From Aquabacter sediminis (lineage in GTDB: Bacteria > Pseudomonadota > Alphaproteobacteria > Rhizobiales > Xanthobacteraceae): a DNA stretch of 64,000 nucleotides. Location of the stretch: positions 1 to 64,000 of the forward strand of contig NZ_JARBFX010000004.1 in NCBI RefSeq assembly GCF_028863665.1, written 5' to 3'. The notes beneath the pieces were generated by a model. The model was not told the origin of the DNA. It searched no databases and saw only the letters and a list, made by a program, of their open reading frames with translations. Below, in pieces: positions 7,856-16,425 of the stretch. The translations under genes and the position numbers were made by a program. Every line of letters starts with the position of its first letter. Position 1 is the stretch's first letter.

Positions 7856-8935
7856 ATGAGCACGATCAACCTTTTCAGTGATACGCAGACCCTGCCAAGC
7901 CGCGACATGCGCGCCGCCATCGCCGACGCCGAGCTGGGCGACGAGCAACGCGGGACCGATCCCTCAGTCAACAGGCTGTGCGAGCGGGTGGCCGATATGC
8001 TGGGCTTCGAGGCGGCGCTTTTCGCGCCGTCGGGAACCCTGTGCAATCAGATCGCGATCCTGGTGCATTGCCGCCCCGGGGACGAGTTGCTCTGCGATGC
8101 GAGCGCACATGTGGCGAACACCGAGGCCGGCGGGGCCGCCGCGCTTGCGGGAACGGGAATCCGCGCCATCTCGACCCCGGACGGACGGTTCGGCGCGCGA
8201 GACATCCTCCCGCTTCTGCGTCCGCCCTCCGTCTCGGCCCCGCGCCCCCGCCTGCTGGTTGTCGAGCAGACCGTCAACTTCCTCGGCGGGCGCGTCTGGC
8301 CGTTGGATCAATTGCGGGAAGCGGTGGTCACGGCCGGGACCGCAGGCCTCACGGCTCATCTCGATGGTGCGCGCCTGCTCAATGCCGTAGCCGCAAGCGG
8401 CGTGTCCGCACGCGCTTTCGCCGCCGAGAGTGGCTTCGCAAGCGCATGGATCGCCCTCAGCAAGGGACTGGGATGCCCGGCGGGAGCGGTCCTATGCGGG
8501 TCTCGCGACTTCATCGATGAGGCCTGGAGATGGAAGTACCGGCTCGGTGGCGCCATGAGGCAAGCGGGGATTCTTGCGGCAGCCGGGCTCTACGCCCTTG
8601 ACCACAATGTCGCGCGCCTGCCTGAGGATCACCGCCGCGCGAGGATGCTTGCCGCAGGCCTCGCGGACCGCTTTCCCGGTTGCGTCACGCAGGACACGGT
8701 CGAGACAAACATCGTCATCATCGATACCATTCCCCTTTGCCGACCTGCTGCCGAGATCGCCCGCGCCTGCGCCGTGGCGGGTCTCCAGTTGAGCGTGATT
8801 GGCGAACACGAGCTAAGGGCGGTGACGCATCTCGACATCACCGACGGGGACATTGAGCGCGCTACCGCACTTTTTGCCGATTCGCTGGCCTCGATGGCGC
8901 CCCCGACGGTCCCTCACCCCTTAGCTATGGCATAG
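7856..8935 (+). CDS. ltaE: Low-specificity L-threonine aldolase family enzyme
   Basis: This 359-residue fold-type I PLP enzyme is expected to cleave beta-hydroxy amino acids to glycine and an aldehyde. The motifs follow LtaE: FSDTQTLPSRDMR, GTDPSVNRL, APSGTLCNQ, AHLDGARLLNA, and the PLP lysine (about residue 203) in LSKGLGCPAGAV, then GGAMRQAGILAAAG and VTHLDI. The usual second residue pair SDTVT reads SDTQT here. ATG 7856 starts one base after the nitrilase stop, so the two are a translational pair. The pairing suggests a pathway in which an acid or amino acid freed by the nitrilase and a beta-hydroxy amino acid are handled together; this is inference. Confidence 0.85.
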   Translation: MSTINLFSDTQTLPSRDMRAAIADAELGDEQRGTDPSVNRLCERVADMLGFEAALFAPSGTLCNQIAILVHCRPGDELLCDASAHVANTEAGGAAALAGTGIRAISTPDGRFGARDILPLLRPPSVSAPRPRLLVVEQTVNFLGGRVWPLDQLREAVVTAGTAGLTAHLDGARLLNAVAASGVSARAFAAESGFASAWIALSKGLGCPAGAVLCGSRDFIDEAWRWKYRLGGAMRQAGILAAAGLYALDHNVARLPEDHRRARMLAAGLADRFPGCVTQDTVETNIVIIDTIPLCRPAAEIARACAVAGLQLSVIGEHELRAVTHLDITDGDIERATALFADSLASMAPPTVPHPLAMA

Positions 8936-9845
8936 TCGCGGAGAGCCGTTCATCGCTCTCGGGCATGGTCGCGGAGAAGGCGGCGGGGAATGCTGATTCA
9001 AGGTTCTTGGAAGAAGCCTTGGGAAGAGGGGAGAGGTTGAGTGGCCAAGAGATGAAGAGTCAGAGCGCATCAAGCCCCCTGCTGCTGCGAGGTGCGCGGA
9101 TGCTCTTTGCGCGGATGACCGCCGATGGACGGGGAAGAACACGGCCTTCCTTGCGGGGGCGGGGGCGGATCCGCGTGGTGAAGATCGCGCATACAGTTCG
9201 GAGCCCGCGTCTTTCCCAAGCTCGCACGCCGGGCCACGCGATGACGTTCTGGCCCTCTCGATGGGCCAGAAAGACCTTCAAGCTGGATTATCCCAGAGGA
9301 ACAACGTCACCATCGTTGCAGCCTTTTGAAGAGCGTCTTGCTGTGCCTTTAACTGCAGAACCGTCATACGATTGCCCCAAGGTCTTGGCGCAGGCATGAC
9401 GCTCGAGCTTAGCGCTAGGGTGACCTCTGCAACAAGGTGTGGGTTCAGCTGAAACCCTATCGCGGTCACTAAACACAAGGTCGAAGGTTCAAGCCCCTCC
9501 GCCTTCGTCCGTTTTCAGGCGTTCCGCCAATTTCCGCTATTGGCGCAAGGGTGCCTACGCGCGGCATTTCACTAATGTCCGCTTTTGGACCGCGGCCGTT
9601 TCAAGATGAATGACCGAGATGGGGGCGCTTTGGTGACAGACTGCTCCGGGGCCGACAGCGGTCTGTCAGCTTTCGGCTGCAGCGGTATCCATAGCTGCCC
9701 TTCCGCAGCCGACTCGACAATCGACGGAATGGACCTCAAAAACGAGGAGCGCCTCCAAACGAGATCAAGCTCCAGGTTAAGCGGGCATGAAAATCGGAGG
9801 CATGCCGATCGCGGAGCCCTCGATCGAACTATCAACTATCTCGAA
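8936..9845. other. 910-bp stretch without a recognisable gene
   Basis: Open frames on both strands here give no recognisable protein and no coupled start sites. The region has no clear tRNA, terminator or intact insertion sequence. Composition from about 9290 to 9780 is visibly less GC-rich than the core genes. It leads directly into a truncated ABC ATPase, so I regard it as decayed or rearranged DNA at the end of the accessory region. Confidence 0.4.
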
Positions 9846-10016
9846 CTGGCGGGCGAGCAGCTTCAGCAGGGTGGACTTGCCCGAGCCATTGTGCCCGATC
9901 AGGCCGACCACGCGCCGGGCGGGAATATTCAAGGTCAGGGGCTCAAGCAGCACGCGGCCGGCGACAGCGTAGGTCACGTCTTGCAGGGTGAACAGGTCCG
10001 TCGTTTCGGTCGTCAT
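9846..10016 (-). pseudogene. Ferric-siderophore ABC ATPase, N-terminal fragment (FecE/FepC-like)
   Basis: The first 57 codons encode a normal ABC ATPase start: FTLQDVTYAVAGRVLL, then the Walker A GHNGSGKSTLLKLLARQ, a wording typical of iron-siderophore importers of the FecE/FepC type. After LARQ the similarity stops and about 22 unrelated residues follow to a stop at 9777, so signature, Walker B and the rest are lost. Its ATG overlaps the stop of the neighbouring exporter fragment by ATGA, which shows that both once lay in one operon. It cannot be functional. Confidence 0.7.
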
Positions 10017-10166
10017 GGCGCGTTCTCCAATCCCATCCCCGGCCGGACCGCCCGGGCGTCCTCGACGATGCGGCCTCCGGCCATGCGGACGATGCGGTCG
10101 GCCAGGTGGAAATAGCGGTCGTCATGGCTGACCACGATCAGCGTACGGCCTTCGCGCTTCAGCTCG
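10013..10166 (-). pseudogene. PvdE/SyrD-like ABC exporter, C-terminal fragment
   Basis: Only the last ~50 codons remain: ELKREGRTLIVVSHDDRYF, HLADRIVRMAGGRIVED and a short tail. The H-loop wording SHDDRYFHLADR is characteristic of cyclic-peptide/pyoverdine exporters (PvdE, SyrD), which carry siderophore precursors across the inner membrane. Upstream of the ELKREG residues the reading frame becomes nonsense, because the DNA turns into the end of a P450 gene on the other strand. With the coupled FecE-like fragment it is the relic of a siderophore export-import operon. Confidence 0.65.
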
Positions 10167-10310
10167 CGCCTTGAGATGGAGGTCCTGCTCGCAGAACTCC
10201 TCGCGCAGGTGGACCGCATCGAGGTCGACCCGCCGGAACTGGCATCGAACAACGTATTGCAGGGCTTCCAGCTCTTGCCGTGCCGGCTGTTCCGCGCCCC
10301 TTGCGCGTGA
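10166..10310 (+). pseudogene. Cytochrome P450, C-terminal fragment
   Basis: Read on the plus strand, the frame gives RLEMEVLLAELLAQVDRIEV followed by LASNNVLQGFQLLPCRLF and a stop at 10308-10310. This matches the last helix and C-terminal loop of bacterial cytochromes P450 (RLE-LL-LL---P-L---SN-V-G---LPV). The haem-binding cysteine loop and everything before it are missing. The fragment begins at almost the same base where the oppositely oriented PvdE-like fragment begins, which identifies a recombination junction near 10166. DNA from 10311 to 10567 contains no gene, only a CCGAGGGAG/CTCCCTCGG hairpin at 10391-10415. Confidence 0.6.
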
Positions 10311-10567
10311 GGCCCAGGCTGGCGCGGGCTCGCCTGCGGCTCACTTGGGAGAGGCGGGGAGGGGGCATCTGCGCTGGGATCGAGCTTGAGCCGAGGGAGA
10401 TGACAGCTCCCTCGGCCTCACCGTCCAGGCGCGGAAGGAGCCCGACCTGCCCGACACAAACATCCCTCGCTCAGCCACAACGGCCTCCCGCCCCTCCAAA
10501 GGGTGAACCCTTTCCTGCAAGCGAGATCTCTCACCCTAACGTCCTCGCACCCTGCCGTCCTCAGAGC

Positions 10568-11830
10568 CTAGACGTCCTCGCAGGCCCGCAGCCGGGCGAG
10601 GCCGCCCCAGCCTTCGAACAGGGGTTCGGCGCGCGCGCGGATCTCGTCGAGGGGCAGGCCGGAGCCCCGTCCGCTGCCGGGGAAGACCACGTAGAGGATA
10701 TCCCGCTTGTCGGCGCCGCCATGGCGGGCGTCGGCCTTGAGGCCGAGGGCCGCGGCCAGCGCGAGGGAGCCTTCGCCGATCTCCCGCGCCGGGCCGATGT
10801 CGCAGCATTGTGCAAAGCTGAGGGCGCCCGTCTTGATGTTGTAGGCGACGCCCACATCGCCGAGCAGGGACGCTTCAGACGCGGTGAAGTGCCGTGACCG
10901 GCCGCCCCCGGGCAGGACGATATAGGGGATGGTGCTCGCATCCACATAGCGGGCCGGCGTGTTGGGCGCGGCACCGGCATTGTTGAGTGCGGTCTTGGAC
11001 ACATAATAGCCTGGCGCCGGATCCCCCGGCCCCTGCACCAGCGGCTCGCCCGCCGCATCCGTGCAGATGCCGTACCAATTGCCCGGCCGGCCGGCATTGA
11101 TGAGATTGTCGAGGCCCGTTGCGCTGTCCGGGTGATAGGCCCGGGGCGCTCCATCGGCGCACACCGACATCTTTGCGCGGAACACGGCGGCCGGCACGTC
11201 CGAGGTCTCGAACACGCGCCAGCCTTCCGGCGCCTCGTAGGAAAGGCGCAGTTTTGATGAGGTCACGGAGAGGAGGCGGGTGGTGAGACGCGGACCGAAG
11301 CGCTCCTGCATCACCTGGTCGATCTCCGGCCATGTCAGCCCGGCAGCCAGGGGACTGGCGGTGGCACGCAGCTGGACATGGGGGGCGTCGTCGCGCGAGG
11401 TCCAGTAATGGCCCGGATCGAGCCCGAGGGCCTTGGCTTCTTCCGCATACACCTCGAAGCCGTTGAGCCCGTCCACCAGACGGTGGGTGGACCATTCGGC
11501 CTTGTTGTCCACCAGCCAGAAGCAGTCCACCGCCTCGCCCCATTGGTGCCAGGAATTGCCGGGCAGGGCGCTGGTGACGTCTCGCCCCTCCTGGGGACCC
11601 ACGGAGGAAAGCACCTCCGCCAGATAAGGGGCGCCGACGTTCCGCAACATCTCGATCGCCGCGTCCACCTGCTGTCGGGAGCGGGATTGCCGCCAATAGC
11701 GCGCCTGCACATGGGGCGAGCGGACCGTGTGGCTCGGAACCATGGTGATGCCCCGCGCGGCGCAGCGCTGGAGCAGAAGCGCCACCTTGTCCTGGAATTC
11801 TGGAACGAGGTCTGTGATTGAAACCGCCAT
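10568..11830 (-). CDS. Two-domain wall/polysaccharide hydrolase: M15 peptidase + GH75 chitosanase-like
   Basis: This 420-residue protein has two apparent catalytic domains. Residues ~10-185 look like an M15 (VanY/endolysin-type) zinc peptidase: SWHQWGEAVD supplies Ser93, His95 and Asp102, and APHVQL supplies His151. Residues ~195-415 resemble GH75 chitosanases, with acids Asp344 and Glu353 in CDIGPAREIGEGS. The first would cut peptide cross-links or D-amino-acid stems, the second beta-1,4 amino-sugar chains. No signal peptide is evident, so export may need lysis or a special route. ATG 11830 was chosen over the longer frame because the M15 domain starts right behind it. It lies 107 bp downstream of the extensin-like gene on the same strand. 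Confidence 0.7.
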   Translation of the reverse strand: MAVSITDLVPEFQDKVALLLQRCAARGITMVPSHTVRSPHVQARYWRQSRSRQQVDAAIEMLRNVGAPYLAEVLSSVGPQEGRDVTSALPGNSWHQWGEAVDCFWLVDNKAEWSTHRLVDGLNGFEVYAEEAKALGLDPGHYWTSRDDAPHVQLRATASPLAAGLTWPEIDQVMQERFGPRLTTRLLSVTSSKLRLSYEAPEGWRVFETSDVPAAVFRAKMSVCADGAPRAYHPDSATGLDNLINAGRPGNWYGICTDAAGEPLVQGPGDPAPGYYVSKTALNNAGAAPNTPARYVDASTIPYIVLPGGGRSRHFTASEASLLGDVGVAYNIKTGALSFAQCCDIGPAREIGEGSLALAAALGLKADARHGGADKRDILYVVFPGSGRGSGLPLDEIRARAEPLFEGWGGLARLRACEDV

Positions 11831-11937
11831 CGCCACCCCCACTGGTTGTGGGAATGGTTTTAACAAAATCTTAAGTTGTAGAAAAGCGTCCGCACACGCT
11901 GCGGCAGAGATTTTCCGGCCGCCGGAGGTCCAAGGGG

Positions 11938-13170
11938 TCAGTCCGCCCCTGGCTCGGCCGGGGGCAAGGGGAGGGGAGAGGCCTGGGGGATGGGCACCGA
12001 ATAATAGCGGCGCGGGGGCACCGAGCCGGTTTCCGCCGGCGCGCCCTGTGTCGGTGCGTAGGACATGGGGCCGGGTGGGCGCAGTGTGGAGGGCTGTGGC
12101 ACTGCGCCGGGTGGCATGAGCACGCGCTGGAACGGATCGCTCGGTTGCGCCGGCGGCGCCTTCACATAGGGGGGTGGATAGGCCGGCTGCGGGTAGGCGG
12201 CTTGGGCCGGCGGCTCCGCCTGAGGCGGCAGCGCGCCTTGGGGATGGGGCGAGATGTCCATGGGCGCGCCGGTGCCGCGCGGCCCGGCCTCGGGGGCTGC
12301 GGGCGGCAGGCTGGACATGGGGCCACCATACCCGCTGCTCGGCGCCTTCTGGGGCAGGGGCTGGGGATAGGATGGTGGCGCGATGGCGGGTTGGTTGCCA
12401 TAGGGGAAGGAGGGCGGGGCAATGAGCGGATTGCCTGCCGGCGCCTTCAAGGGCATCTGCTGGCGGGCCATGACCGGGGGCGGCATGGGGCTCGGCTTGG
12501 GCTTGCAGATGGTGGCGCCCTTGGCGTGGCGCATCAGATCCACATGCAAGTGGTCGTAGTGGAAGATGTTGGAGCCCGGCGCCAGCGTGGTGGTGAACAC
12601 ATCGCATGCCCCCGCCTGCACTTGCAGAAGGAAGCCGCGGGCCTCGTTGGGGCCGCGCCAGTTGTTCTTCACGCTGATCTCGCGCCCATCCGCAAACCGA
12701 AACGCCCCAATGTCCAGCGCATTGCCGAAGGCGTGCTCGGAAATCTTGGCGTTGGGATCACCATTCATGCCGCGGCAGGAATAGGAGGACATCTGCGTGA
12801 TGCCCACCACCGGCGCCCCCATCCAGGCCATGGCGGCCGGCTGGACCACTTCCTCCAGCCAGATATTGACGTTGCGCGCCATGGGGCAGGCGAGCACCGC
12901 GCGGGGCTTCACCTCCACCTGGCCATCATCAAAGGCGGTGATGCGGAAGGGATGCTCCATGCCGCAGACGCCGGGGCCGTTGATGGCCGAGGCCGGCTCC
13001 ACATAGGCCGAGACCGTGATGCCCTTCTGGGCGATGCACTGCTCCTCCGCCTCGGCGCGCCAGGGCTCCCGTCGGTCGAACAGTCCGAACCGACACCCCG
13101 ACAGGAGCCCCACGCAGACGAGCGGGGCTACGAAATACCTGAACACTCCGCGCGTCATGCCCTTGAGCAT
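11938..13170 (-). CDS. Extensin-like lipoprotein with proline-rich tail
   Basis: This 410-residue lipoprotein has a lipobox (LLSGC, Cys26) after a short hydrophobic segment. Residues ~40-222 are an extensin-like C-terminal domain, a member of the M15/MD peptidase fold group. SEHAFGNALD gives His146 and Asp153, and DHLHVD gives His207 and His209, so a zinc site is likely. From about 223 on it is almost entirely Pro/Gln/Ala/Gly low-complexity sequence, probably a spacer that reaches into or through the peptidoglycan. It probably acts on the cell wall. The metal-site spacing matches the neighbouring M15-GH75 protein, so the two may be related wall enzymes. Confidence 0.8.
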   Translation of the reverse strand: MLKGMTRGVFRYFVAPLVCVGLLSGCRFGLFDRREPWRAEAEEQCIAQKGITVSAYVEPASAINGPGVCGMEHPFRITAFDDGQVEVKPRAVLACPMARNVNIWLEEVVQPAAMAWMGAPVVGITQMSSYSCRGMNGDPNAKISEHAFGNALDIGAFRFADGREISVKNNWRGPNEARGFLLQVQAGACDVFTTTLAPGSNIFHYDHLHVDLMRHAKGATICKPKPSPMPPPVMARQQMPLKAPAGNPLIAPPSFPYGNQPAIAPPSYPQPLPQKAPSSGYGGPMSSLPPAAPEAGPRGTGAPMDISPHPQGALPPQAEPPAQAAYPQPAYPPPYVKAPPAQPSDPFQRVLMPPGAVPQPSTLRPPGPMSYAPTQGAPAETGSVPPRRYYSVPIPQASPLPLPPAEPGAD

Positions 13171-13245
13171 GGGGCGCGGAGATTGAAATGGCGTTAATGT
13201 CGCAGTGCGGTGGCCGGAAAATCACCGCCGGGCGCGGCCTCCGCC

Positions 13246-14499
13246 TCACTGGTAGCGGGCAAGGGTCAGACCCTCCATGTCGATCTCCGGTTTCCGGCCT
13301 GTGAGGAGGTCTGCCATCACGCGTCCCGTGCCCGCCGCCATGGTCCAGCCCAGCGTGCCGTGGCCGGTGGACAGGTGCAGGTTGGCATAGCGGGTCGGCC
13401 CAAGCACCGGCGTGCCGTCGGGCGTCATGGGACGGAGGCCGGTCCAGAAGGTGCCGGTCTCCACCTGTCCCCCATCGGGGAAGAGGTCGCGCACCACATG
13501 TTCCAGCGTGCCCCGGCGGCTCGGGCGCAAGGTCAGGTCGAAGCCGGCCAGCTCCGCCGTGCCGCCCGCCCGGATGCGGTCGCCGAGGCGGGTGACGGCC
13601 ACCTTGAAGGTCTCGTCCATGACGGTGGATTCCGGCGCCCCCGCGGCATCGGTGATGGGGACAGTGAGCGAATAGCCCTTCACCGGATAGACCGGCACCG
13701 AAAGCCCGATGCTCTTCAAAAGCGCGGTGGAATAGGAGCCCAGCGCCGCCACATAGACATCGCCGGTCACAAGGCCCTGATCGGTGCGGATGCCGGTGAT
13801 CCTGTCCCCCGCCGTCTCGATGCCGGCAATGGTGCGCCCATAGGAGAAGACGGCGCCCCGCTCGGCCGCCAGCGCCGCCAGGGCGGTGGTGAACTTGAAG
13901 CAGTCGCCCGTCTCGTCGCCGGGCAGGCGCAGGCCGCCGGCATATTTGCCGGCCACCCGCGCCAAGGCCGGCTCCACCGCCACGCAGCCGGCGGGGTTGA
14001 GGATTTCATAGGGCACGCCGAAGCGGTCGAGCACAGCGGTGTCGGAGCCCACATGGTCCAGCTGGGCCTGGGTGCGGAAGAGTTGCAGCGTGCCCTGCAT
14101 GCGGGCGTCATATTGCACGCCGGTGCGCTGGCGCAGGGCGATCAGGCAGTCGCGGCTATATTCGGCAAGGCGCACCATGCGCCCCTTGTTGCGGGCGTAG
14201 CGCCCTTCCGTGCAATTGGCGAGCAATTGCAGGCCCCAGCGGATCATCTCCAAATCGAGGCGCGGGCGGACCACCAGAGGCGGGTGGGACATGAGCAGCC
14301 ATTTGATGGCCTTGAGCGGCAGTCCCGGCCCCGCCCAAGGCGCGGAATAGCCGGGCGAGACCTCGCCCGCATTGGCAAAGGACGTCTCCAGCCCCGCTCC
14401 CGCCTGCCGCTCGATCACCTCGACCGCATGGCCTTCTTCAGCGAGGTAATAAGCGAGCGTGGTGCCGATGACGCCGGCGCCCAGAATGACGATGCGCAT
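13246..14499 (-). CDS. dadA: D-amino acid dehydrogenase DadA
   Basis: This 417-residue FAD enzyme oxidatively deaminates D-amino acids, chiefly D-alanine, at the inner membrane and passes electrons to the respiratory chain. It begins with the dinucleotide-binding [31 protein letters not shown] and contains [22 protein letters not shown], the DadA signature. The C-terminus has [16 protein letters not shown] and [13 protein letters not shown]. Length agrees with E. coli DadA (432). The start at 14499 is chosen because the glycine motif begins there; the upstream extension is not conserved. It is divergent from murJ, with about 300 bp between. Confidence 0.9.
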   Translation of the reverse strand: MRIVILGAGVIGTTLAYYLAEEGHAVEVIERQAGAGLETSFANAGEVSPGYSAPWAGPGLPLKAIKWLLMSHPPLVVRPRLDLEMIRWGLQLLANCTEGRYARNKGRMVRLAEYSRDCLIALRQRTGVQYDARMQGTLQLFRTQAQLDHVGSDTAVLDRFGVPYEILNPAGCVAVEPALARVAGKYAGGLRLPGDETGDCFKFTTALAALAAERGAVFSYGRTIAGIETAGDRITGIRTDQGLVTGDVYVAALGSYSTALLKSIGLSVPVYPVKGYSLTVPITDAAGAPESTVMDETFKVAVTRLGDRIRAGGTAELAGFDLTLRPSRRGTLEHVVRDLFPDGGQVETGTFWTGLRPMTPDGTPVLGPTRYANLHLSTGHGTLGWTMAAGTGRVMADLLTGRKPEIDMEGLTLARYQ

Positions 14500-14797
14500 G
14501 ACGGGCCTCTCCGAGAGCCGGCAGCGCCAGGCGATCATCGCCCGCGCCACGGCACCGCTTCAGACTAGGCGCGTTCCGCGCTCCGGGGAAAGGGGTGATG
14601 GTGCATTGCACCATTCAGCCATGGCCTGCACCGCCCTGCCCCCCGTGGCGCCCGCGGTCTTCAATCCCCGCGGCCTTGATCCTCCTCCGGCCATCCTGTG
14701 CCTTGCCGAGGGCTCCCGCAGGGCCTATCGACGCGGCGCGGGCGCTTTCGCCCGGAGAGCCATCCCTGATGATGGCCAGGGGTATCGCGTTTCACCC

Positions 14798-16327
14798 ATG
14801 TCGCTGCTGGCCCGTACCTCCACCGTTTCCGCCGCCACGCTCGGCTCGCGGCTGCTGGGCTTTGCACGGGATGCGGGAACGGCGGCGGTGCTGGGGGCGG
14901 GGCCGCTGGCGGACGCGCTCATGGCCGCGCTCTCTTTGCCGCTGCTGGCCCGGCGGCTGCTGGCGGAAGGCGCGTTCAACGCCGCGCTCATTCCCGCCCT
15001 CTCCCATGCCGAGGCCGAAGGCCGGGAGGCGCGGCTGGCACGGGCCTGCCTCTTGCTCCTCACCCTTCTGCTGGCCGGTCTCGCGCTCGGGGGCGCGGTC
15101 TTCATGCCCTGGCTCATCCAGGTGCTGGCGCCCGGCTTTGCCATGGGGGGCGAGCGGGCGGACCTCGCCGTCGCCTGCGGGCGCATCGCGCTGCTCTATT
15201 TGCCGCTCGCCGGAGCGGCGGCGGTCTATGGGGCGGTGGCCAATGGCGCGCACCGGGTTCTCCTGCCCGCGCTCGCCCCGCTCACCGCCAATGCGGTCGT
15301 GCTGGTGGCCATCGTCGCCCTCTTGGCGGCGGGGCTGGTGGCGACCGCCGAGGCGGCCTTGGTGATGGCGGGCTTCACGGTTCTCGCCGGCATCGCCCAA
15401 CTGGTCCTCATGGCGGCCGCTGCCCGGGGCGCGCCGGCGGCGCCCGGCGGCGCCGTCGGGCGCGCCGAGTGGCGGGCGAGCCTTGCCGTGCTGCGGGCCG
15501 CCGCGCCCGCGCTGCTGTTCGCCGGCCTCTCCCAGGTGCGCCTGCTGCTGGCTGCGGCGGTGGTGTCATCGGTGCCGGGATCGGTGGCGGCGCTCAATTA
15601 TGCCCAGCGCCTGGTGGATCTGCCGCTTGGCCTCGTGGGTGCGAGCGCCGGGGCGGTGCTGGTGCCGCTGCTGGCTTCAGGTGCGGCCAAGGGCGACAAG
15701 GCAGCGCATGCCACCGGCGCGGTGCTTGCCGCCTTCGCGCTGGCATGGCCGGCGGGCCTCGGCCTCCTGATGCTGGCCGAGCCCATCGTCACCGTGCTCT
15801 ACCAGCGGGCGAGCTTTTCCGCTGAGGACGCCAGGCTGACCGCCGGCTTGTTGCAGATGCTCGCTTTGTCGCTGCCCGCACAGGGCCTGGAGCGGGTGCT
15901 GTGCGCCACCGCCATGAGCCATGGATTGGAAAGGCCCGTGGAGCGCATCGGCCTTGCTTCCCTCCTTCTGGCGCTCGTCCTCGCTTTGCCGGCCTTCCAT
16001 CTGTTCGGGCCGGAAGGTGCGGCGGGGGCGGTGGCGGCCTCGGCGCTGGCTTCCGCGCTCGCAATGTTGTGGCTGCTGGTGCGACGCGGGCATCTGGCCT
16101 TCACCGGGGCGACCCTTCGGCAGGGGGCGACGCTGATTGTGGCGGGCGGAGCCATGGCGGGGCTGGTGGCGGCGGGCGCGGCGGCCTGGCCGGCCCCGCA
16201 GGCCGGCACGCTTCTTGGCCTGGTGCGGCTCGGTTGCCTTGTCCTGGCGGGCATGGCGGCCTATGGCGGCGTCTGGCTCCTGGGACGGGCGATGCTTTCC
16301 CGGGCGAAGGATCCGGCGGCGTCATGA
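14798..16327 (+). CDS. murJ: Lipid II flippase MurJ (MviN)
   Basis: This 509-residue membrane protein with about 14 hydrophobic segments is the MOP-superfamily flippase that moves undecaprenyl-linked peptidoglycan precursor to the periplasmic side. The N-terminal motif SAATLGSRLLGFARDAGTAAVLG and the AEGAFNAALIPALSHAE motif are typical of MurJ/MviN. The SGLAxD-like central helices and NYAQRLVDLPLGLVGASAGAVLVP also match. An unusually high Ala/Gly/Leu content reflects the genome GC. Start ATG 14798 places the first helix correctly; the upstream frame is not protein-like. It precedes the alpha/beta hydrolase gene by 98 bp. Confidence 0.9.
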   Translation: MSLLARTSTVSAATLGSRLLGFARDAGTAAVLGAGPLADALMAALSLPLLARRLLAEGAFNAALIPALSHAEAEGREARLARACLLLLTLLLAGLALGGAVFMPWLIQVLAPGFAMGGERADLAVACGRIALLYLPLAGAAAVYGAVANGAHRVLLPALAPLTANAVVLVAIVALLAAGLVATAEAALVMAGFTVLAGIAQLVLMAAAARGAPAAPGGAVGRAEWRASLAVLRAAAPALLFAGLSQVRLLLAAAVVSSVPGSVAALNYAQRLVDLPLGLVGASAGAVLVPLLASGAAKGDKAAHATGAVLAAFALAWPAGLGLLMLAEPIVTVLYQRASFSAEDARLTAGLLQMLALSLPAQGLERVLCATAMSHGLERPVERIGLASLLLALVLALPAFHLFGPEGAAGAVAASALASALAMLWLLVRRGHLAFTGATLRQGATLIVAGGAMAGLVAAGAAAWPAPQAGTLLGLVRLGCLVLAGMAAYGGVWLLGRAMLSRAKDPAAS

Positions 16328-16425
16328 GCGCGCCACGGAAGGCTTTGCAGGGCCGGCGCGGGGCTTTATCGGTGGGATACCGGGACCGCCCGCAGGCCCG
16401 GTCCCCGCGCCCGAGAAGGATGGCC

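Noticed and set aside
9481-9512. GGTTCAAGCCCCTCCGCCTTCG, which looks like the 3' end of a tRNA-Ser and so a possible attachment site
   Set aside because: The bases that should form the T stem do not pair well, no CCA follows, and no other tRNA arm is nearby. A chance likeness cannot be excluded.
9585-10115. A 176-codon plus-strand frame across the ABC ATPase fragment
   Set aside because: It is antisense to the clear Walker A-containing fragment and shows no family similarity.
10391-10415. Hairpin CCGAGGGAG/CTCCCTCGG as a terminator for the M15-GH75 gene
   Set aside because: It lies about 150 bp beyond that gene's stop, has no T-run on either strand, and is as near to the P450 fragment. Its assignment is not supportable.
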